A stretch of DNA of 24,663 nt. Origin: GCA-002715885 sp045561575. Lineage in GTDB: Bacteria; Bacteroidota; Bacteroidia; Flavobacteriales; BACL11. Shown here one piece after another: positions 6,147-13,721 of this stretch; within the stretch, counting starts at the first letter, position 1; every line of letters begins with the position of its first letter. A program made the translations under genes and the position numbers. The notes beneath the pieces were generated by a model. The model searched no databases. It was not told where the DNA came from and saw only the letters and a program-made list of their open reading frames with translations. Location of the stretch: the NCBI GenBank assembly GCA_045561575.1, contig JBJKXM010000066.1, forward strand, positions 1 to 24,663, given 5' to 3'.

Positions 6147-6920
6147 CTATAACTTAAATAGTTTATTGGCATTATGAGTTGTTTTTTTAGCAATATCATC
6201 AATGCCTATATCATAAATTTCTGATAATTTTTTTGCAATATCTAATATGTGTTTACTTTCATTCCTTTTACCTCTATTAGGAACTGGAGTTAGATAAGGC
6301 GAGTCTGTTTCTAGTATTAGGTGTTCTAAACTAATTTGATTAATTATTTTATCAATTCCTCCATTTTTAAAAGTTACAACACCTCCAATTCCTAAATAAA
6401 AATTTTCTAGATCTATAATCTTTTTCGCATCATCTAATGTGCCTGAGAAACAATGAAAAACACCGGAAAGATTTTTGTTATTTAATTTTTCTACTATTTC
6501 ATATGCCTCATTAAATGAATTTCTAGTATGAATAACAATTGGAAGATTTAATTTTTTTGCAATCTTAATTTGAGTTTCGAAAGCTTCTTTTTGAACATTA
6601 AGTGTCGTTTTATCCCAATATAAATCAATCCCAATTTCACCAATAGCCACAAACTTATTCCTTTTGAGTTCATCTTGAATATGCTCTATTTCTTTTTCAA
6701 TATTATCTCTTTGCACACTACATGGGTGAAGCCCAATCATAGGATAACAATTAACAGGAAACTTTTGGCATAGATTAATCATGGATTTAGTCGTGGTAGA
6801 ATCAATATTTGGAAGTAACATTTTTTCCACTCCCATGTTTATTGCATTTTGTATAACATCATTTATGTCATTGTCAAATTCTTTAGCAAATAAATGTGTA
6901 TGCGTGTCAATCAATTTCAT
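6147..6920 (-). CDS. tatD: TatD-family metal-dependent hydrolase (DNase)
   Basis: The 257-residue protein is full length for the TatD family. All metal-site residues of the TIM-barrel amidohydrolase-like fold are visible: D-T-H-T-H (His7, His9), G-E-I-G-I-D (Glu95), V-I-H-T-R (His131), F-H-C-F-S-G (His156) and E-T-D-S-P (Asp206). E. coli TatD and YcfH are 3'-5' exonucleases acting on DNA in repair and degradation. Cytoplasmic; no signal peptide. The start is ATG 6920, and the divergent glycosyltransferase gene starts 36 bases away. tRNA-Ser lies 34 bases beyond its 3' end on the same strand. Orthology to E. coli TatD rather than YcfH or YjjV cannot be settled from sequence alone. Confidence 0.93.
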   Translation of the reverse strand: MKLIDTHTHLFAKEFDNDINDVIQNAINMGVEKMLLPNIDSTTTKSMINLCQKFPVNCYPMIGLHPCSVQRDNIEKEIEHIQDELKRNKFVAIGEIGIDLYWDKTTLNVQKEAFETQIKIAKKLNLPIVIHTRNSFNEAYEIVEKLNNKNLSGVFHCFSGTLDDAKKIIDLENFYLGIGGVVTFKNGGIDKIINQISLEHLILETDSPYLTPVPNRGKRNESKHILDIAKKLSEIYDIGIDDIAKKTTHNANKLFKL

Positions 6921-6949
6921 TATGCAATATTACTTAATTTCTTTAGTTT

Positions 6950-6957
6950 TACATTTG
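6950..6957 (+). promoter_or_regulatory. -7 box abutting the glycosyltransferase start
   Basis: TACATTTG is a perfect TAnnTTTG match. Its last G is the first base of the proposed GTG start codon, so the conventional start point for transcription would lie inside the annotated gene. Either the box is a coincidence or translation begins a little downstream. Confidence 0.35.
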
Positions 6958-7925
6958 TGTCAAAACCACTGAAATTACTTATTGTTCGATTTAGTTCTAT
7001 AGGAGATATAGTTTTAACATCTCCAGTTTTACGAATATTAAAAAATCAAAAACAAGCAATCATACATTATTTAACTAAAGATAAATATTCTTCTCTTTTA
7101 GTAAACAATCCCTATGTTGATAAACTACATCTTATTAACCAATCTGTTAATGAGGTAAGAGAACAATTGATTGATGAAAAATATGATTATGTAATTGATT
7201 TACATAATAATTTAAGATCGCAAACATTGAGGTTTTTAAATGTCCCTATTAAAAGGTATTCTAAATCAAATTTTCTAAAGTTTATTTACATGTACCTGGG
7301 AATTAATTTATTAAATAATGAGCATGTTGTAGATAGGTATTTGAAAGCGATTTCTTTTTTAGGTATGAAAGATGACAATCAAGGATTAGATTTTTTTATA
7401 ACAAAGCAGGATGAGGTAAATTTTGATGTAAAACAGAAATATATTACGTGGTGTATTGGCGCATCTAAAGAACAAAAAAAGCTGTCATCTTCTCAAATTA
7501 TTCATATTGCAAAAAAATTAAATCTTCCAATTGTTCTCCTTGGTGGAAAAGAGGAAGTTGATAAGGCTGAGGAAATTATTCGCAATTGTACAGGCAAAAA
7601 GATTTATAATTATTGTGGTAATATCTCAATTAACCAATCTGCCTTTTTAATTCAGAATAGTCAATACTTATTGTCAAATGACACTGGCCTAATGCATATT
7701 GGAGCTGCACTAAATAAAAAAGTCATTTCATTTTGGGGTTGTACTAAACCTGATTTAGGCTTTTATCCATACATGGATCAGTTCAATTCATTGATGCTGG
7801 TTTCTCAAATTTCAAAAAGACAATGCTCAAAGCACGGCGCTTCATGTAGATATACAAAAGATGGTTGTGTTAAAGAAATAAATCCAGAGGATATGTATAA
7901 AAGGATTGAGAAATTTACTTGTTGA
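6957..7925 (+). CDS. Glycosyltransferase family 9 (heptosyltransferase-like)
   Basis: The protein fits family GT9, ADP-heptose:LPS heptosyltransferases that build the lipopolysaccharide inner core. The N-terminal motif L-L-I-V-R-F-S-S-I-G-D-I-V-L-T-S-P near residues 7-23 is the family hallmark. The C-terminal nucleotide-sugar site is L-S-N-D-T-G-L-M-H-I-G-A-A near 239-251. Start choice: I use GTG 6957, giving 322 residues beginning V-S-K-P-L-K, which aligns with the usual family start. An in-frame ATG at 6894 would add 21 atypical residues and overlap tatD by 27 bases, so I reject it. A -7 box overlapping 6957 leaves the exact start uncertain. The 3' end overlaps the opposing thioesterase gene by 11 bases. 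Acceptor and donor sugars are inferred from family only. Confidence 0.88.
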   Translation: MSKPLKLLIVRFSSIGDIVLTSPVLRILKNQKQAIIHYLTKDKYSSLLVNNPYVDKLHLINQSVNEVREQLIDEKYDYVIDLHNNLRSQTLRFLNVPIKRYSKSNFLKFIYMYLGINLLNNEHVVDRYLKAISFLGMKDDNQGLDFFITKQDEVNFDVKQKYITWCIGASKEQKKLSSSQIIHIAKKLNLPIVLLGGKEEVDKAEEIIRNCTGKKIYNYCGNISINQSAFLIQNSQYLLSNDTGLMHIGAALNKKVISFWGCTKPDLGFYPYMDQFNSLMLVSQISKRQCSKHGASCRYTKDGCVKEINPEDMYKRIEKFTC

Positions 7926-8427
7926 AAAGCGCTTTAAGCTGAGTTGCATCATCAGCTTTCATTTTTCCAGCCAATATCAAAGATAGTTGGCGTCTTCTTA
8001 AAGCCCCATCAAATCTTGTTTTTTCAAGTTCTGTCTCTGGAATTACTTCAGGAACTTTTACGGGTTTCCCTAGTTTACTAACAGCAACAAATGTATAGAT
8101 AGCCTCATTACATTTTGTTTTTTCGCCAGATAAAGTGTCTTCAGCCCAGACATCAAGAAATATTTCCATAGAGGATTTAAATGATCTCGAAATATTTGCT
8201 TCAATTGTTACAACGCTTCCCCTTGGAATAGGGTTATTGAAACTAACATTATTTACTGATGCAGTAACTGAAGTTCTGTTTGAATGTCTTTGCGCAGCTA
8301 CTGCAGCAATTATATCCATCCAATACATTAGTCTACCTCCCATTAAATTATCGAGATTATTGGTATCGTTGGGCAGAACAATTTCTGTTAAAATTGCTCT
8401 AGATTCTTTTGGTGATTTACTTTCCAT
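7915..8427 (-). CDS. Hotdog-fold acyl-CoA thioesterase
   Basis: The 170-residue single-domain protein matches the BACH/YciA-type acyl-CoA hydrolase group. The N-terminal catalytic helix region reads N-N-L-D-N-L-M-G-G-R-L-M-Y-W-M-D (residues 23-38), where Asn27 and Asp38 occupy the usual active-site neighbourhood. S-V-N-N-V-S-F near 57-63 is the family strand after the hotdog helix. The reaction is hydrolysis of acyl-CoA to free acid and CoA, in the cytoplasm. The Arg-rich C-terminal segment, F-D-G-A-L-R-R-R-Q, is also common in the family. It lies 2 bases after the HU-SPOR gene on the minus strand, so the two are probably co-transcribed, and its stop overlaps the glycosyltransferase by 11 bases. 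Chain-length preference cannot be inferred. Confidence 0.9.
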   Translation of the reverse strand: MESKSPKESRAILTEIVLPNDTNNLDNLMGGRLMYWMDIIAAVAAQRHSNRTSVTASVNNVSFNNPIPRGSVVTIEANISRSFKSSMEIFLDVWAEDTLSGEKTKCNEAIYTFVAVSKLGKPVKVPEVIPETELEKTRFDGALRRRQLSLILAGKMKADDATQLKALFNK

Positions 8428-8429
8428 AA

Positions 8430-9368
8430 TTAAATTGTAAGTATCCAGGCTTGAGGATTTTCTTTTCTGATTTTAGCGAGAGAAATTAAAGCTTCTTCTT
8501 TAGATTTAAATTCATCATAACTTACTCTCATGATATTTTCACCTCTAATTACTGTAGAATTATAATTCCATTTATTTAGTCTAGATTGTAATTTATTGGC
8601 ATTTGCTTCAATACTAAATGCCCCAGCAATTATATAGTATTGTTTTTTTGATACTTGTTCTTTTTCAATAACTACTGAAGGTTTTTCTATTTCTTTTTTT
8701 ACTTCTTTAATAATTATATTGCTTACAGGAATTTCCTTTTTTTCTGATTTAAAAATTGATAAAGGGTTTAGTTCGGCAATTTGATTATATACTTGATTGA
8801 CTGCTTTTTCTTGGGTTATACTTAAAAGAGAAATTCCAATCAAAGGAATTAAAATTGCAGCTGCCTTTAGTATTCTTTTTGAATTGAAAGTCTTTTTAGA
8901 TTTAATAATTTTTAGCGACTCTTCAACAACTTCAGCGTGATCTCTCGATATTTTGTTATTAACTAAATCTTGAAGTCCAAATGAATTTTTATTATAGTTG
9001 ATGTTTGAATCTTGACTGAAAATTATTTTGTTTTCATCATTTAACGTCAACAAACCAATTTTATCAAATCTTAAAGATTTAAATTGGCTTAAGTTTTTTT
9101 TACAATCTTCAACAAACTTGGCAAGTTCAATCTGAGCATCATCTAAACTAATATTTTCTTTTTGAGAGATATGATTAATTAATAAACCATCATTTTCTTT
9201 TAGTTGAGAATTGAATAATATTGATTTACCTGGTGGAGAAAGGATTCCTGTAACGTCGTCTAATTTTGCTGAAGTATGATTACAAACAAAAGCACCAAAA
9301 TTTGTAATTATAACACAATCATGGTCATACAATAAATTAGAAATATGTTTAACTACAGTTTTATTCAT
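8430..9368 (-). CDS. HU-domain plus SPOR-domain membrane protein
   Basis: The 312-residue protein has two parts. Residues about 1-130 resemble the tandem HU-like domains (HU-CCDC81 type) known from Bacteroidota: V-V-K-H-I-S-N-L-L-Y-D-H-D-C-V near 5-19, then N-F-G-A-F-V and K-S-I-L-F-N. Residues 166-184 form one transmembrane helix after a basic stretch. Residues 241-312 are a SPOR domain: Y-Y-I-I-A-G-A-F-S near 244-252, then A-N-K-L-Q-S-R-L and a closing R-V-S-Y-D-E-F-K-S-K-E-E-A. SPOR domains bind denuded peptidoglycan at division sites. The topology puts the HU part in the cytoplasm and SPOR in the periplasm. This is a recurrent phylum architecture proposed to act in division, not a proven mechanism. 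A TATTTTTG box ends only 4 bases before the ATG. Confidence 0.9.
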   Translation of the reverse strand: MNKTVVKHISNLLYDHDCVIITNFGAFVCNHTSAKLDDVTGILSPPGKSILFNSQLKENDGLLINHISQKENISLDDAQIELAKFVEDCKKNLSQFKSLRFDKIGLLTLNDENKIIFSQDSNINYNKNSFGLQDLVNNKISRDHAEVVEESLKIIKSKKTFNSKRILKAAAILIPLIGISLLSITQEKAVNQVYNQIAELNPLSIFKSEKKEIPVSNIIIKEVKKEIEKPSVVIEKEQVSKKQYYIIAGAFSIEANANKLQSRLNKWNYNSTVIRGENIMRVSYDEFKSKEEALISLAKIRKENPQAWILTI

Positions 9369-9372
9369 AACA

Positions 9373-9380
9373 CAAAAATA
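9373..9380 (-). promoter_or_regulatory. -7 box of the HU-SPOR gene
   Basis: On the minus strand this reads TATTTTTG, a perfect TAnnTTTG match. A TTG at 9404-9402 lies 21 bases further upstream and can serve as the -33 element. The box ends 4 bases before the ATG at 9368, so the message would be leaderless or nearly so. Confidence 0.5.
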
Positions 9381-9393
9381 ACATAATTATCAT

Positions 9394-9401
9394 TATCTTT
9401 A
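9394..9401 (+). promoter_or_regulatory. Near-consensus -7 box of the subtilase gene
   Basis: TATCTTTA differs from TAnnTTTG at the last base and ends 4 bases before the ATG at 9406. It overlaps, in the opposite direction, the promoter region of the divergent HU-SPOR gene. Confidence 0.3.
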
Positions 9402-9405
9402 CAAT

Positions 9406-12400
9406 ATGAAAAAAATCATTTTATACCTACTTTTACTATGTGTCAATCTTAACTTGGTAGCACAAACTAATATCTATTTAAAATCAACTGTAATAGACTA
9501 TTCTAAAGAATTTAATGTCGAATTTTCAGAAGAAAATAATTATTGTTTTATGGTGTTTGATGTAATACCTAATGTTGCACAAAAACTAAACTTAGAATCT
9601 TTTGGAGTTACTATTTTAGAGTACTTACCAAGAAATACTTTTTTGGTAAATCTGCCAACTAATTTCAATATTAACCTTTTAAATAATTATGGTGTTTTAA
9701 AAATTATTAATGTTTTGCCAGAATATAAAATTGATCCTAAGATTCAAAACAACATTTTCCCACAATGGGCATTAAAAAACAATTTACTATCAATTAAAGT
9801 TATTTTTTATCAAGATGCTGATATAAATCAAACAATGCAAAAATTTAATTTAGCAGGTTATGATTTTAGACTCCAAGATTTCAAAAACTCATCAATTCAA
9901 ATCAATATAGAAAAAAACGATTTGATGAAAATTGCAAGTATTAATGAAGTGTGGTTTATAGAGCCTATTGACCCTCCATCAGTACCTGAAAACAAAACAG
10001 CCAGAACATTACATAGATCAAATTCTATTAATACAAATATTATTGGGGGTAATAAATATAATGGAGAAGGTATTAATATAATGATGCAAGATGATGGCTT
10101 GGTTGGGCCTCATATTGATAGACAAGGAAGATTGGATCAATCAAATTGTAATGGCTGTAGCTCAAATATTAATAATGATCATGGAGATCATGTTTCAGGA
10201 ACAATTATGGGGGCAGGAAACCTAGATCCAACTGCTAAAGGAATGGCAGATGGTTCTTTCTTATATGTTTATGGAAGTAGTAATAATAATTATGATGACG
10301 TCCCGACCTTGTATCAAAATCAAGATGTAATTATAACCTCAAAATCGTATAGTAATGGGTGTAATGCTGGCTATACTTCTCTTGCAAAGGATTTAGATGA
10401 GCAAATAAGACTATACCCTTCATTAACTCATGTCTTTTCAGCTGGAAATGATGGAAATTCAGATTGTGGTTATGGAGCTGGTGCTGGATGGGGAAATGTT
10501 ACCGGTGGACATAAACAAGCTAAAAATGTTATTGCTGTTGCTAATCTGACTCAAATAAGCAATTTGGCTGGCTCCTCAAGTAGAGGTCCTGCAGCAGATG
10601 GCAGAATTAAGCCAGATGTTGGAGCTAAAGGAACTTCTGTAAATTCTACATTGCCAAATAATACATATGATAGTTTCACAGGTACTTCAATGGCATGTCC
10701 TGGTGTTGCTGGGTGCATGGCTCAATTGTATCAAGCATATAAAGAACTAAATGGGAATATAAACCCTCCTTCTGCATTAATGAAATGTGTTGTTTTAAAT
10801 TCTGCTGATGATTTAGGAAATCCTGGGCCTGACTTTAAGCACGGCTGGGGAGAAATTAATGTACTTCGGGGCTTAAATATTTTAGAAAATAATAATTATG
10901 AATCTGGAAATATTACTCAGGGAAGTGACGAAGATCATATTTTGAATATTCCAGCTGGAACTCAAGAAATTAAAATTATGGTGTATTGGCATGATAAAGA
11001 AGCTAGTACAAATGCAAGTGTAGCATTAGTTAATGATCTAGATATTACCTTAACTACTCCAAGTGGGAATACTATTTATCCTTGGGTTTTGGATCCCACT
11101 CCAAGTTCTACTATTTTAAACACTCCTGCAGTTCAAGGGGTTGATAATTTAAATAATATGGAACAAATTACAATTAAAAACCCTCCATCTGGAGCATATT
11201 TTTTATCAATAAATGGTACTACGGTTCCCTATGGTCCTCAGCAATATTTTATGACGTATGAAATTATATCAAGTGAGATAACACTAACATATCCAATTGG
11301 AGGAGAGGGTTTAGTTCCTGGAGAATTTGAACTTATTAGATGGGATGCTCCGGAGGATAATAATTCATTTATTTTGGAGTATACCTTAGACAATGGTTTG
11401 AATTGGAATACGATAACAAATAATGCCGGCGTAAATTCTAATTTTTATAACTGGAATATACCAACCTCAATTAATGGAGTTCCAGTTGCAACTGATGCTG
11501 CAAGAGTAAGAATTAGTAGAAATGGAATTTCAGATGAAAGTGATGCAAACTTTACAATTATTGATGTCCCCAATGTTTCTGTTAATTGGATTTGTCCTGA
11601 CTCTATTTATGTTCTTTGGAGTTCTGTTACAGGTGCTACTGAATATGAAGTGAGTATGCTTGGGCAAAAGTATATGGATTCTATGACAACAGTTACATCA
11701 AATGGTAATACTACCCAATCTGCTTTAATTGTTAACCCTAATCCAAATATTTTAGATTCATGGTTTTCAGTATGTGCTAAAAAGAACGATAGTAAGGGTA
11801 GAAGAGATGTAGCTGTAAATGCTCAGCCAATTAATAGTAGTTGTGCCGCACCTCCTATTGCTGATTTTATTGTTAATGATCCAATTTCATGTTCGGGAGA
11901 AGTAAGTTTTGAAGATGATAGTTATGGCCAACCAAGTAATTGGTTATGGGATTTTGGTGATGGAAATACGTCTTTTTTAGAAAATCCAATTCACACATAT
12001 TTAAATGAAGGTACATATGATGTTTCACTTTTTGTCTCTAATTCTCTTGGTCAAGATTCTATTTTAATCACATCTGTTGTAGTAGTTGATTTTGCTGATC
12101 CACCTGTAACATTTAACGACACATCATATATAAGTCCAGCAACTTTTACATTAACTTCTTTAAGTAATACAGTAAATTGGTATGCAGATACTTTAGGAAG
12201 TCCAGCTTTGGGAAGTGGTTCAGTATTTACTACGCCTCAAATTTCTAATAATACAACTTATTATGCTCAAGAATCAGGAGGGCCTATTGTAAGTGGAGGA
12301 CCTATTGATAATAGTATAGGTGGGGGTAGTTTTTATAATAATGATAGACATATTTATATTGATTGTTATAAAGAAAGCAAGTTAGTGTCTGCAGATGTTT

Positions 12401-12999
12401 ATGCCGGAACAAGTCACAATGTAACCTTTGAATTAAGGGACAATAACAGTCAGATACTTGATGCTAAAACCATTTTTTTACAAACGGGATTGAATACACT
12501 TCAATTAGATTTTGATTTACCTTTAATGACTGATTTAGAGCTTGGGGTTAGCTCAACTGGAACAGATTTATTTCGAAATAATTCAGGCGCTTCATATCCT
12601 TATCCTCTTGGAAATATAGCAAGTATTACTGGGCACAATTCCCCATATGCAGGCGATACAAATTATCATTATTTTTTCTATAATTTAAAAGTTCAAGAAA
12701 CTTGTTTGTCAAATTTCTCTCCAGCCGAAGCAGTATTTATTACGCCTTCAGGATCAAATGCTTTAGAGTATTCTAAAATTAATATTTATCCGAATCCTAC
12801 TCAAGATATTTTATTTGTTTCATCTCAAGATAAATTAAAGAGAATAGAAATTTTTGATGTTAGTGGCAAAAGCTGTTTTCTTAAAACTAGCAACTTCCTT
12901 GATTCTCAGATTTATATCTCTAGTTTGTCAAAAGGAATTTATACTGTTAAAGTTGTGGATGAGAAAAAATCACTTCAGTCAAAATTAGTTGTTTACTGA
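9406..12999 (+). CDS. T9SS-exported subtilisin-like (S8) peptidase with PKD and Ig-like modules
   Basis: The 1197-residue product has a Sec signal (residues 1-20) and then a propeptide-like N-terminal part (about 21-190). The S8 catalytic domain spans about 215-495. The triad is visible: Asp229 (D-D-G), His259 (D-H-G-D-H-V-S-G-T) and Ser428 (G-T-S-M-A-C-P), with oxyanion Asn348 in S-A-G-N-D-G. A beta-sandwich (about 500-620) follows, then a fibronectin-like region (about 625-720), a PKD domain (about 817-896, W-x-F-G-D-G-x-T core), an Ig-like segment (about 897-958) and a T9SS type A sorting tail (about 1125-1197, Y-P-N-P-T motif and K-G-I-Y-T-V-K-V end). The role is a secreted or surface protease for external protein. 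The gene is monocistronic; its stop is 1 base from that of kdsB. Confidence 0.93.
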   Translation: MKKIILYLLLLCVNLNLVAQTNIYLKSTVIDYSKEFNVEFSEENNYCFMVFDVIPNVAQKLNLESFGVTILEYLPRNTFLVNLPTNFNINLLNNYGVLKIINVLPEYKIDPKIQNNIFPQWALKNNLLSIKVIFYQDADINQTMQKFNLAGYDFRLQDFKNSSIQINIEKNDLMKIASINEVWFIEPIDPPSVPENKTARTLHRSNSINTNIIGGNKYNGEGINIMMQDDGLVGPHIDRQGRLDQSNCNGCSSNINNDHGDHVSGTIMGAGNLDPTAKGMADGSFLYVYGSSNNNYDDVPTLYQNQDVIITSKSYSNGCNAGYTSLAKDLDEQIRLYPSLTHVFSAGNDGNSDCGYGAGAGWGNVTGGHKQAKNVIAVANLTQISNLAGSSSRGPAADGRIKPDVGAKGTSVNSTLPNNTYDSFTGTSMACPGVAGCMAQLYQAYKELNGNINPPSALMKCVVLNSADDLGNPGPDFKHGWGEINVLRGLNILENNNYESGNITQGSDEDHILNIPAGTQEIKIMVYWHDKEASTNASVALVNDLDITLTTPSGNTIYPWVLDPTPSSTILNTPAVQGVDNLNNMEQITIKNPPSGAYFLSINGTTVPYGPQQYFMTYEIISSEITLTYPIGGEGLVPGEFELIRWDAPEDNNSFILEYTLDNGLNWNTITNNAGVNSNFYNWNIPTSINGVPVATDAARVRISRNGISDESDANFTIIDVPNVSVNWICPDSIYVLWSSVTGATEYEVSMLGQKYMDSMTTVTSNGNTTQSALIVNPNPNILDSWFSVCAKKNDSKGRRDVAVNAQPINSSCAAPPIADFIVNDPISCSGEVSFEDDSYGQPSNWLWDFGDGNTSFLENPIHTYLNEGTYDVSLFVSNSLGQDSILITSVVVVDFADPPVTFNDTSYISPATFTLTSLSNTVNWYADTLGSPALGSGSVFTTPQISNNTTYYAQESGGPIVSGGPIDNSIGGGSFYNNDRHIYIDCYKESKLVSADVYAGTSHNVTFELRDNNSQILDAKTIFLQTGLNTLQLDFDLPLMTDLELGVSSTGTDLFRNNSGASYPYPLGNIASITGHNSPYAGDTNYHYFFYNLKVQETCLSNFSPAEAVFITPSGSNALEYSKINIYPNPTQDILFVSSQDKLKRIEIFDVSGKSCFLKTSNFLDSQIYISSLSKGIYTVKVVDEKKSLQSKLVVY

Positions 13000-13000
13000 T

Positions 13001-13720
13001 TTAAAGTTCTTGACTATATTTTTTCAATAGATATTCAATATCTTCTTTAGTATCAATAGAAACATTAGGAAATTCAGTTTTCATTATTCTTATTTTGTAA
13101 TTATTATCTAGCCATCTTAATTGTTCTAAATTATTATTAAGCTCATTTTGGGTCGGTTTTAAATCACATAATTCTTTAAGTATTGATGGTTTAAAAGCAT
13201 AAATTCCATAATGTTTGTAAAATAAATTTTCTTTTTTGTTTTTCGATTTTCTAAAAAAATCTTTAGCAATCATTTCAGAGTTAAATTCAACTTTTACAAT
13301 GTGTTCGTTATCTATTTCAATTGGGTTATTGATCTCTTTTACTACAGTTATAATTTCATCATTTATATCATCAAATGTATTTATAATTTCATCAATTATT
13401 TTTGGATTAATAATGGGCTCATCACCTTGAACATTTATGATTAAATCGTACGTTTTGTTTAGTGATTGTACTGCTTCATTACATCTGTCAGTTCCAGAAA
13501 TATGTTTTTCATTTGTTAAAACAACCTCTCCGTTAAATGATTTAACATGATCAACTATTTTTTTATTGTCAGTTGCAATTAATATATCTGTCTTATTCTT
13601 GCATTTTTTGACTTGATGATATACACGGCTTACTAGGCTTTTCCCTTTAATTAGAATTAATGGTTTTTCTGGAAGTCTTGTTGAGTTTAGTCTTGATGGA
13701 ATAATTACCAGAGATTTCAT
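13001..13720 (-). CDS. kdsB: 3-deoxy-manno-octulosonate cytidylyltransferase (CMP-Kdo synthetase)
   Basis: The 239-residue enzyme joins CTP and Kdo to give CMP-Kdo, the activated sugar for the inner core of lipopolysaccharide. Family motifs are clear: I-I-P-S-R-L-N-S-T-R-L-P-x-K-P (residues 6-20) for CTP binding, A-T-D-N near 49-52, S-G-T-D-R near 75-79, V-Q-G-D-E-P near 98-103 with the metal-binding Asp, and the K-H-Y-G-I-Y-A-F sequence near 169-176. C-terminal L-E-Q-L-R-W-L is also typical. Length is slightly short of the E. coli enzyme (about 248). It starts 1 base after the TonB receptor stop on the minus strand, so the two genes probably share a message. Confidence 0.95.
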   Translation of the reverse strand: MKSLVIIPSRLNSTRLPEKPLILIKGKSLVSRVYHQVKKCKNKTDILIATDNKKIVDHVKSFNGEVVLTNEKHISGTDRCNEAVQSLNKTYDLIINVQGDEPIINPKIIDEIINTFDDINDEIITVVKEINNPIEIDNEHIVKVEFNSEMIAKDFFRKSKNKKENLFYKHYGIYAFKPSILKELCDLKPTQNELNNNLEQLRWLDNNYKIRIMKTEFPNVSIDTKEDIEYLLKKYSQEL

Positions 13721-13721
13721 G

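Noticed and set aside
6894..6956. Extended N-terminus of the glycosyltransferase from ATG 6894
   Set aside because: It overlaps tatD by 27 bases and adds 21 residues that do not fit the family; GTG 6957 fits better.
6781..6972. Plus-strand ORF of 63 codons antisense to the 5' end of tatD
   Set aside because: It covers the tatD N-terminal coding region on the opposite strand, and its product has no family features.
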